Below, one piece after another: positions 1-4,926 of a stretch of 9,013 nt of DNA. Position 1 is the first letter of the stretch, and each line of letters opens with the position of its first letter. Source of the DNA: Burkholderiales bacterium (GTDB lineage Bacteria > Pseudomonadota > Gammaproteobacteria > Burkholderiales > SG8-39); NCBI GenBank assembly GCA_025929745.1, contig JAICPQ010000098.1:1-9013 (forward strand), read 5' to 3'. The position numbers and the translations under genes are program-made. The notes below the pieces were generated by a model. It was not told the DNA's origin. It saw only the letters and a program-made list of their open reading frames with translations, and ran no database searches.

Positions 1-472
1 CCGCCTGTCCCCGCCCTCCTATGCCGCGTCCGCGCTTGAGCCGCACGGGTCCGTTGGCGAGCAAGAGGCGAGCCGCCTCGCGCGCGTCCTCGCGCGCAAA
101 TGCGCTAAATCCGGGCAATACGACGTCACGTACGCGCTCGGGAAACGCCTCGCACCAACCGCTGGGTCGAAATGCCGCGCAGCCTGGAAGCGGATGCGCG
201 ATCGCCTTGGTGGCGGCGAACGGGAAGGGCACTACGCCGCCGAAGAGATCCTCTTCGCCGCGGATGCCGAGCGCGCGCGCTTCCTCGCCGGAAAGGGTCT
301 GGCTTGGAACGAAGTACAAAGCTCCGTTGCGCCGCAGCGTAGGCTGGTAACCGCCGCCGAACCGGTAGCCCTTCAAGCCGGCGAGCGCCTTGGCGACGCT
401 CACGCGGGCCGCGATTTCGTGCTCCGTTACGCCATCCCCCCCAGGCGGCGCGTAAGTAACGACGATGCCCAT
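1..472 (-). CDS. DUF3182 family protein, N-terminal part (gene runs off left edge)
   Basis: This frame is open from ATG at 472 to the window edge, giving 157 residues without a stop. The protein begins MGIVVTYAPP, followed by HE at 18-19, YFVPSQTL at 53-60, LFGGVVPFPFAATKAIAHPL at 76-95, GW at 105-106, GFSAFAREDAR at 121-131 and GPVRLKRGRGIGGRGQ at 141-156. I recognise this order of motifs as the DUF3182 family of proteobacteria, whose function is not established. The Lys plus glycine-rich segment near 146-155 recalls the nucleotide-binding loop of ATP-grasp enzymes; that is only inference. No clear Shine-Dalgarno precedes the ATG, and the upstream DNA is AT-rich (TTTAAATAAA), so a leaderless or weakly led transcript is possible. 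The frame stays open upstream without a better start. The gene is divergent from the lipoprotein gene at 555 across 82 bp. Confidence 0.85.
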   Translation of the reverse strand, partial: MGIVVTYAPPGGDGVTEHEIAARVSVAKALAGLKGYRFGGGYQPTLRRNGALYFVPSQTLSGEEARALGIRGEEDLFGGVVPFPFAATKAIAHPLPGCAAFRPSGWCEAFPERVRDVVLPGFSAFAREDAREAARLLLANGPVRLKRGRGIGGRGQA

Positions 473-554
473 TTTATTTAAATTGCGCAGCAATCGCCGG
501 GCCGGAACGTCGCTTGCTAGTTCCAATGCGCTATTCCACTTGGAGGATTCACCC
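473..554. promoter_or_regulatory. Divergent intergenic region between DUF3182 and lipoprotein genes
   Basis: These 82 bp separate two divergent starts and so should hold promoters for both. On the plus strand a good Shine-Dalgarno (GGAGG, 542-546) lies 8 bases before the ATG at 555. On the minus strand the ATG at 472 is preceded directly by an AT-rich stretch at 473-483. I cannot assign convincing -35/-10 pairs. The only inverted repeat seen is GGAAC (504-508) and GTTCC (520-524), which is short and unproven. Confidence 0.4.
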
Positions 555-869
555 ATGATCCGTCTTATCCCCCTCGCCCTAATTGCCGCGACGTTCGCCG
601 CCTGCAGCACGACCCGGCAGGCGCCCGCGCCGCGCGTCGTGACGATCGAGCATCCCTATACGGCCGGCACCGGCGTAATCCAGTCCGTGGTTCCGACTCC
701 CGTTGCCGCCACCGCGGCGGCCGGTACCAGCTCGCCGACAGAGCCGATGCAGCGGCTCGAGGTGAAGATGGACAACGGCAAGGTGCAGTACATCGACACG
801 CCGAGCCGCGACTTCACGAAGGGCATGCGCATCACCCTGACGCCGGACCGCTACATCAAGCGCTCCTGA
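555..869 (+). CDS. Small putative lipoprotein with SlyB/17-kDa-antigen-like C-terminal segment
   Basis: The 104-residue product starts MIRLIPLALIAATFAAC: a short basic end, a hydrophobic core and a lipobox FAAC with the lipidated cysteine at residue 17. This predicts export and signal peptidase II processing. After a Thr/Pro/Ala-rich linker (about 20-70), the C-terminal part (about 74-104, from QRLEVKMDNGKVQYIDT on) resembles the end of SlyB/17-kDa surface antigen proteins, where a small beta domain follows a glycine zipper. The glycine zipper itself is absent, so this is a reduced relative or only a similar fold. The start is fixed by GGAGG at 542-546 and by the signal peptide; the longer open frame from 465 would place these features internally. 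Aspartate follows no +2 position here (residue 18 is Ser), so outer-membrane sorting is expected. It converges on the M20 gene. Confidence 0.8.
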   Translation: MIRLIPLALIAATFAACSTTRQAPAPRVVTIEHPYTAGTGVIQSVVPTPVAATAAAGTSSPTEPMQRLEVKMDNGKVQYIDTPSRDFTKGMRITLTPDRYIKRS

Positions 870-873
870 CGCG

Positions 874-917
874 AAAAGGGGTCAGGACCCTTTTTCCAGA
901 AAAGGGGCCTGATCCCT
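874..917. repeat. Paired inverted palindromic repeats, probable bidirectional terminator
   Basis: Two copies of a repeat face each other: one on the plus strand (878-894, core GGGGTCAGGACCC) and one on the minus strand (916 down to 900, core GGGATCAGGCCCC). They agree at 15 of 17 positions and are separated by TCCAG (895-899). The RNA of either strand can form a 17-pair stem with one G-U pair and one A-G mismatch and a 5-base loop. The first copy alone can also fold (GGGTC 879-883 with GACCC 886-890, followed by TTTTT). The element fills the 46 bp between the convergent stop codons at 869 and 918, which fits termination in both directions. The same core recurs at 2461 and 4014. Confidence 0.8.
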
Positions 918-2034
918 ACCTGCACCAGTCGCGGATCAGCGCTTCGTAGATCGCGACCGCCTTGCGGATGCGCTCCTGGCTTGCGTATTCGTCGGTCTGG
1001 TGCGCCATCGCCGCCTCGCCCGGCCCCAGCACCACGGTCGGCGCGCCGCTGTACACCTTCAGAAGATTCGCCGCATCCGTCATGTAGGGCGCCGTACGCG
1101 CTGTCGGCGGCGCGTCGAGATAGGGCTTGCAGATCTCGAACACGCGCTGGATCCATTCCTCGTCAGGCTTCGTCCACACCGGCTGCAGGTTCGAAAAGAC
1201 ATCGAGCTCGGCGTCCGGCACGAGCGGCTTCAGCTTTGAAATGAGCGCATCGTGATCCATGCCGGGCACGGTGCGGATGTCGACGCCGAAGCTCGCGTAA
1301 TCCGGCACCGCATTCACCGTGTTGCCGCCCTCGATGATGCCGACATTGAGCGTGGGCTTGCCCATCACCTCGTGCGCGGGAACCCCGAAGTCGAATTTCT
1401 CCAGGGCGGTGAGCGCTTTCGCCGCCTTGTAGATGGCATTCACGCCGAGCTCCGGCATTGAGCCGTGCGCCGACACGCCGCGAAAGCGCGCGTGAAACTT
1501 GATCGAGCCCTTGTGCCCGACGAGCGGATAGTTCGAGGTCGGCTCGCCGACCACCATGGCGCCGGCTTTGCCGAGGAGTTGCGTCCGCGCGAGCTGCGCC
1601 GAGCCGACGCAGCCACCCTCCTCGGCGGCGGTGAGCACGATCACCACGCCAGGCGTTCCGCCGAGCTTCTTGCCGAACGAGCGTGCGGCGAGAAGGATCG
1701 CCGCGACGCCGGCTTTCATGTCCGATGCGCCGCGCCCGTAGAGCTTGTCGCCGTCGGTTTCCCCGCTGAACGGATCGTGGCTCCAGGGCCGCTTGCCGAG
1801 CGGAACCACGTCCAGATGCCCGGTCAGGCAGAGCGGCGCCTTGCCAACGGTTCCGCCGGCGCGCGCCACCAGGCTCGTCCTCCCTTCCTGGTGCTCGAAG
1901 TACTCGACGGAGTAGCCCCACTCCTCGAGCAGCGCGCCGGCGAAGCGTGCGCAGTCGCGCTCGCGACCGGGCGGGTTGACGGTGTCGAAGCGAAGCAGCG
2001 ATTTGGTGAGCGAAATCGCGTCGGCGGGATTCAC
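916..2034 (-). CDS. M20 family metallopeptidase/amidohydrolase (ArgE/DapE type)
   Basis: The 372-residue product is a full-length cytoplasmic di-zinc hydrolase of the acetylornithine deacetylase / succinyl-diaminopimelate desuccinylase family. It starts near the family motif LLRFDTVNPPG (13-23). Catalytic elements are all visible: H73 and D75 in GHLDVVP, D105 in YGRGASDMKAG, E138-E139 in TAAEEGG, E164 in VGEPTS, and the C-terminal metal histidine H345 in MAHQTDEY. The dimerisation domain should lie between about 175 and 285. The substrate cannot be told from sequence; acyl-amino acids or peptides are likely for this family. I chose GTG at 2034 because it lies 12 residues before the RFDTVNPPG core; the longer frame to 2481 is antisense to the 2098 gene. 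No Shine-Dalgarno precedes the GTG. The stop TAG (918-916) abuts the paired repeat. Confidence 0.92.
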   Translation of the reverse strand: MNPADAISLTKSLLRFDTVNPPGRERDCARFAGALLEEWGYSVEYFEHQEGRTSLVARAGGTVGKAPLCLTGHLDVVPLGKRPWSHDPFSGETDGDKLYGRGASDMKAGVAAILLAARSFGKKLGGTPGVVIVLTAAEEGGCVGSAQLARTQLLGKAGAMVVGEPTSNYPLVGHKGSIKFHARFRGVSAHGSMPELGVNAIYKAAKALTALEKFDFGVPAHEVMGKPTLNVGIIEGGNTVNAVPDYASFGVDIRTVPGMDHDALISKLKPLVPDAELDVFSNLQPVWTKPDEEWIQRVFEICKPYLDAPPTARTAPYMTDAANLLKVYSGAPTVVLGPGEAAMAHQTDEYASQERIRKAVAIYEALIRDWCR

Positions 2035-2041
2035 AAAAGAG

Positions 2042-2047
2042 ATGATA
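2042..2047 (-). promoter_or_regulatory. Possible -10 element placing a leaderless start for the M20 gene
   Basis: On the minus strand TATCAT ends 7 bases before the GTG start at 2034, the spacing expected between a -10 box and the first transcribed base. With no ribosome binding site present, transcription could begin at or next to the start codon. I see no good -35 hexamer at 16-18 bp, so support is weak. Confidence 0.3.
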
Positions 2048-2097
2048 GACGGGGGCGACGAACCGGCGTATTTTTTTCGCGCAACCGAGGAGGCCCC

Positions 2098-2451
2098 ATG
2101 TTCAACGTCGTCGTGGAATGGCTGGACCAGGACAAATCGCGCGCCCGTTTCTCGTTGCCCGGCCGGCAGGAATGGCGCGCCGAACACATCGATGCGCTGA
2201 TCCAGCTCCTCGGCGAGATTCGCGCCGAGATGTCGCCCGCAGTCTCCGAACAGCCGCCCGCCGTGCACGCCGACGCGCTGCACAATCCGCGCTACGCCAC
2301 CGAGCTCCACACCTTCTCGGGCGGCACGCTCCTCGAGGTGCGCCATCCCTCGCTCGGCTGGATCGACTTCATCCTGCCGAGCCTCGAGCGCGTGCGCATC
2401 ACGCGCTCGCTCGCCGAGCAGGAAGCGACCTGGCAAGGCTTCAGGCGCTAG
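2098..2451 (+). CDS. Hypothetical protein, 117 residues
   Basis: I do not recognise this protein. It begins MFNVVVEWLDQDKSRARFSLPG, has no signal peptide or membrane segment, and looks like a mixed alpha/beta cytoplasmic protein. A helix is likely around residues 29-45 (HIDALIQLLGEIRAEM) and beta-type sequence from about 66 to 100 (YATELHTFSGGTLLEVRHP, then SLGWIDFILP). There are no cysteines and no evident catalytic motif. It has a strong ribosome binding site, GAGGAGG at 2087-2093, four bases before the ATG, which supports it as a real gene and fixes the start. The same frame is open far upstream to 1465, but that stretch is antisense to the M20 gene. It is divergent from the M20 gene across 63 bp and is followed within 5 bp by a palindromic repeat. 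Confidence 0.75.
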   Translation: MFNVVVEWLDQDKSRARFSLPGRQEWRAEHIDALIQLLGEIRAEMSPAVSEQPPAVHADALHNPRYATELHTFSGGTLLEVRHPSLGWIDFILPSLERVRITRSLAEQEATWQGFRR

Positions 2452-2455
2452 AGCG

Positions 2456-2478
2456 AAATCGGGGTCAGAGCCCGATTT
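2456..2478 (+). repeat. Palindromic repeat copy 2 (possible terminator)
   Basis: Arms AAATCGGG (2456-2463) and CCCGATTT (2471-2478) form a perfect 8-bp stem with a 7-base loop GTCAGAG. The core GGGGTCAGAGCCC (2461-2473) matches the cores at 878 and, inverted, at 4014. It begins 5 bp after the stop codon of the 2098 gene and lies 42 bp before the DUF1330 gene. The T-run after the stem is only three bases, so a role as terminator is possible but not sure. Confidence 0.75.
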
Positions 2479-2484
2479 CAAGCG

Positions 2485-2493
2485 TGCTACGCT
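2485..2493 (+). promoter_or_regulatory. Possible extended -10 promoter for the DUF1330-def operon
   Basis: TGCTACGCT (TG at 2485-2486, hexamer TACGCT at 2488-2493) looks like an extended -10 element about 27 bases before the ATG at 2520, with the Shine-Dalgarno GGAGGAG (2509-2515) between them. The expected -35 position would fall inside the palindromic repeat, with no good match. The near-identical TGCTACCCT lies before the permease gene at 4927. Confidence 0.3.
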
Positions 2494-2519
2494 GAGTTTT
2501 CCAACAGCGGAGGAGATCG

Positions 2520-2813
2520 ATGGCTAGGGCCTATTGGGTAGTCACGTATCGCAAGGTCAAGGATCCGGAAAAGCTCGCGGCGTACGCCAAGCTCGCGGGG
2601 CCGGCGATCCAGTCGCAAGGCGGGAAGTTCCTGGTGCGCGGCACGCCGGCGAAAACTTTCGAAGGCGGGCTGAACGAGCGCACGGTGGTGAGCGAGTGGC
2701 CGAGCCTCGAGCAGGCGATCGCGGCCTACGAAAGCCCGGCGTACAAGGAAGCGCTGCGCGCGCTCGGCAACGGCGCGGAACGCGACATTCGCATCGTCGA
2801 AGGGCCCGCCTGA
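2520..2813 (+). CDS. DUF1330 domain-containing protein
   Basis: This 97-residue protein matches the DUF1330 family, a small ferredoxin-like alpha/beta-barrel dimer fold related to dimeric monooxygenase-type domains and of unproven function. Family features seen are the N-terminal strand YWVVTYRKVKDPEKLAAYAK, the segment GGKFLVRGTPAKTFEGG (34-50), a strand ERTVVSEWPSLEQAIAAY (53-70), and SPAYKEALRALGNGAERDIRIVEG (72-95). Residue length is typical for the family. The start is supported by GGAGGAG at 2509-2515, four bases upstream. The stop TGA shares its last base with the ATG of the next gene (2813), so translation of the two is probably coupled. It is the first gene of an apparent three-gene operon. 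Confidence 0.93.
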   Translation: MARAYWVVTYRKVKDPEKLAAYAKLAGPAIQSQGGKFLVRGTPAKTFEGGLNERTVVSEWPSLEQAIAAYESPAYKEALRALGNGAERDIRIVEGPA

Positions 2814-3397
2814 TGGCCGAGCCGAAGCTCGTTGATCCGCATGACCCGGTGATGACCGGGGAGAACTCGTTCGTGCGGCTTTCGAATGACGGCGGCAACA
2901 CGATCCCGGAGCGCGTGAGCCATTGGCGCGTGCTCTGGTCGCCCGCCGGACAGGGACATGCGCTCTTCATCGAGAGCACGCTGCTCAAGAGAAAAGTCGT
3001 CTACGCCGACAACGCGGCGGTCGCGCGCTTCCTCCAGCGCACGATCGAGGCGATGCTGCATAAACCCTTCGCCGACGAATCCATGCCGATCGTCGAGGCG
3101 AAGTTCGAGCGCAGCGGGAACTGCCTGTCGTGCATGGAAGAGCGCGTCGTGGCGCGCGATGCCGAGATCGTGCTTACCTGGTGGGACTTCATGGCGCCGT
3201 TCGTGCTCACCATGCCGCCCGGCGCGATGAACCGCCCGCTCGGGGTCTACAGCACTTTCATTCCGGCGCGCAGCGCACAGCTTTCGGTGAACGGTCAGGC
3301 CGCGCCGGGCGGCGTGTTCCCGCAGGAGCGCGGTGGACGCGCGTCGTCGAGCTGCGTGCTCGCCTGGTCGGAGACCTGGGTGAGACCGAGAGGCTGA
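2813..3397 (+). CDS. Conserved-looking hypothetical protein with CxxC motif
   Basis: I do not recognise this 194-residue protein. It has no signal peptide or membrane helix. The N-terminal half contains SHWRVLWSP (36-44) and YADNAAVARFLQRTIEAML (64-82, helical). Cysteines 104 and 107 form GNCLSCMEE, which could bind a metal or be redox active, although only one further cysteine (C181) is present, so a four-cysteine zinc site is not visible. The region from about 119 to 150 is hydrophobic and Trp/Pro-rich (VLTWWDFMAPFVLTMPPG), and the C-terminus carries LAWSETWVRPRG. The start ATG overlaps the DUF1330 stop by one base, and the stop lies two bases before the deformylase ATG, so it sits firmly inside the operon. 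Coding use matches its neighbours. Confidence 0.8.
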   Translation: MAEPKLVDPHDPVMTGENSFVRLSNDGGNTIPERVSHWRVLWSPAGQGHALFIESTLLKRKVVYADNAAVARFLQRTIEAMLHKPFADESMPIVEAKFERSGNCLSCMEERVVARDAEIVLTWWDFMAPFVLTMPPGAMNRPLGVYSTFIPARSAQLSVNGQAAPGGVFPQERGGRASSSCVLAWSETWVRPRG

Positions 3398-3399
3398 GA

Positions 3400-4011
3400 A
3401 TGGCGGTTCTGCGCATCGCGAAGATGGGCAATCCAATCCTCCTGCAGAAAGCAGCGCCCGTGGAGGACCCGACCGCGCCCGAGATTCGCCGCCTCGCCGC
3501 CGACATGCAGGACACGATCGAGGATATCGGTGCAAGCGGCCTCGCCGCGCCGCAGGTCTTCGTCTCGAAGCGCGTGGTCGTGTATCGCATCATCGCCGCG
3601 CGCATCCCGCCCGGCTCGGGCCTCGAGCCGCGGCCATGGACCGTGATGGTGAATCCGGTGATCACGCCCAAAACCGAAGTGCAAACCCCGGTCTGGGAGC
3701 GCTGCCTCTCGGTTCCAGGTCTGCACGGCAAAGTCCCGCGCTTCATGAACATCGGCATCCGCTACGCGGATCTCGAGGGAAGAACGCATGCGCATGACGC
3801 CACGAGCTCGTGGGCGGCGCTGCTTCAGCACGAGTGCGATCACCTGGACGGCATCGTCTATCCGATGCGCATGACCGATCTCTCGCTCCTTGCCTACAAC
3901 GACGAACCCGGGCCCCTCGCCAAAGAGCTCGAGCAAGACCCGAAGGGAATCGATCCGCTGTTCGTCGATCTGGTGCAGCGCTGGCCGGGACGCAGCCGCT
4001 GGTTCCGCTAA
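3400..4011 (+). CDS. def: Peptide deformylase, variant (secondary) type
   Basis: The 203-residue product is a peptide deformylase, which removes the formyl group from the N-terminal methionine of nascent proteins in the cytoplasm. All metal ligands are present: C102 in motif 2 (ERCLSVPG, 100-107) and H144/H148 with catalytic E145 in motif 3 (QHECDHLDG, 143-151). Motif 1 is GASGLAAPQ (44-52) with Q52. Two differences from the common form stand out: the first glycine of GxGLAAPQ is Ala45, and the glycine of EGCLS is Arg101. At 203 residues it is longer than the usual 165-180, with an extended C-terminal tail (about 159-203). This suggests an accessory deformylase rather than the housekeeping enzyme next to fmt. 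A weak ribosome site GAGAGG (3388-3393) precedes the ATG. The TAA stop overlaps the stop of the convergent hydrolase gene. Confidence 0.93.
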   Translation: MAVLRIAKMGNPILLQKAAPVEDPTAPEIRRLAADMQDTIEDIGASGLAAPQVFVSKRVVVYRIIAARIPPGSGLEPRPWTVMVNPVITPKTEVQTPVWERCLSVPGLHGKVPRFMNIGIRYADLEGRTHAHDATSSWAALLQHECDHLDGIVYPMRMTDLSLLAYNDEPGPLAKELEQDPKGIDPLFVDLVQRWPGRSRWFR

Positions 4012-4886
4012 TCGGGCTCCGACCCCGATTTCTTGAACCAGTCGGCGATCTCGCCGCCGGTCCAGAACAGTACGTCCTTGTGCGCGCGAATTTCGGCGAG
4101 CGCGCGGCGGTAGTACTTCGCGCGGTGCGGCGCGCCCATGATGTACGGATGCACGACGAGCGCCATCACGCGCGCCGAGTCGCTTGAATCGGCGTAGATC
4201 TGCTCGAACTGGTCCATCGCGCGGCGGTAGTACTCCCCGGCCTCGTGGTGCTGGATGAGCATCATCGCGACGTCGTTGCACTCCTGCGTGTACGGCACGT
4301 TGACGATTGGCTTGGTGCGGGTCTTGAGCCACACCGGCTGGTCGTCGAGCACCCAGTCGCACACATAGTCGTAGCCCGCTTCGACGAGGAGGTCGGGCGT
4401 CTCCCAGGTTTCGGTAAGGCCGGGGCCGAGCCAGCCGCGCGGCCGTTTGCCAGTGAAGGCGCGGATCGCTTCGGTGGTCTTCGCGATGTCGTCGCGCTCG
4501 TTCTCCACCTTCTGCATGTTGCGCTGCGTATAGCCATGCCCCATGAACTCCCAGCCGCGCTCGAGCGCCGCGCGCGAGATGGCCTCGTACGCTTTGACCG
4601 CGGTGCCATTGATGGCGAGAGCCGCCTTGATGTCGAGGGAATCGAGGATTTCGATAAAGCGCCAGAAGCCGACCCGGTTTCCATATTCGTGCCAGGCCCA
4701 GTTCGGAATGTCGGGCATGGGCGCGCCGCCCGCCGGCGGGGTGAGCACCGTGCGCGGCATAGTCTGGTTGATGTCCCATTCCTCGACGTTGACGATGGTC
4801 CACACCACCATGCGCGCGCCGCCGGGAAGCTTGAGCAGCGGGCGCTGGGTGATGGGCGAATATGCGATCCGCTCGAGTGGCGTCAT
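4008..4886 (-). CDS. Polysaccharide-deacetylase-fold hydrolase, PuuE (allantoinase)-like
   Basis: The 292-residue product belongs to the NodB/CE4 deacetylase fold, in the branch of PuuE-like proteins that act on small C-N bonds rather than on polysaccharide. The visible signature is VNVEEWD (32-38) in place of the classic TFDDG, then EFMGHGYTQRNM (113-124) with H117, RGWLGPGLTETWETP (150-164), a Trp/Asp-rich strand DYVCDWVLDDQPVW (173-186) and VVHPYIMG (244-251) with H246. No signal peptide is seen, so it should act in the cytoplasm. PuuE of Pseudomonas is a metal-independent allantoinase; whether this one hydrolyses allantoin is unknown. The gene diverges from the ABC importer operon at 4927, so an amide or ureide imported by that system is a reasonable substrate guess. 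No strong Shine-Dalgarno precedes the ATG at 4886. Its last residues (SGSEPD) and stop derive from a palindromic repeat. Confidence 0.85.
   Translation of the reverse strand: MTPLERIAYSPITQRPLLKLPGGARMVVWTIVNVEEWDINQTMPRTVLTPPAGGAPMPDIPNWAWHEYGNRVGFWRFIEILDSLDIKAALAINGTAVKAYEAISRAALERGWEFMGHGYTQRNMQKVENERDDIAKTTEAIRAFTGKRPRGWLGPGLTETWETPDLLVEAGYDYVCDWVLDDQPVWLKTRTKPIVNVPYTQECNDVAMMLIQHHEAGEYYRRAMDQFEQIYADSSDSARVMALVVHPYIMGAPHRAKYYRRALAEIRAHKDVLFWTGGEIADWFKKSGSEPD
4010..4031 (-). repeat. Palindromic repeat copy 3, inside overlapping convergent gene ends
   Basis: On the minus strand this is AAATCGGG, then GTCGGAG, then CCCGATT, differing from copy 2 (2456-2478) by one base over 22 and in opposite orientation. 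Its core occupies 4014-4026. It covers the last two bases of the def stop (TAA 4009-4011), six C-terminal codons of the hydrolase, and two bases of that gene's TAG (4010-4008). The stem may terminate both transcripts. Confidence 0.8.
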
Positions 4887-4926
4887 AGAAAAGTGATGCT
4901 ACCCTTTCCCTCGGAGGAGGAACCCC
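4887..4926. promoter_or_regulatory. Divergent control region of hydrolase and ABC importer operon
   Basis: Only 40 bp separate the two divergent starts. On the plus strand it contains TGCTACCCT (TG at 4897-4898, hexamer 4900-4905), a possible extended -10, and a strong Shine-Dalgarno GGAGGAGG (4913-4920) six bases before the GTG at 4927. Any -35 element would lie within the hydrolase coding start. No palindromic operator is evident in so short a gap, though one could lie within the flanking coding DNA. Confidence 0.35.

Noticed and set aside
21..481. Plus-strand open frames at the left edge
   Set aside because: They are antisense to the DUF3182 gene, which has clear family motifs; these frames have none.
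504..524. GGAAC/GTTCC inverted repeat in the divergent region as an operator
   Set aside because: Five-base arms with an unrelated 11-base centre are too weak to separate from chance, and no regulator gene is adjacent.
1465..2097. Upstream extension in frame with the 2098 gene, giving a 328-residue product
   Set aside because: This stretch is antisense to the catalytic part of the M20 gene, and a strong Shine-Dalgarno sits right before ATG 2098.
2035..2481. N-terminal extension of the M20 protein by 149 residues
   Set aside because: It is antisense to the 2098 gene and passes through a palindromic repeat; M20 homology begins just after GTG 2034.
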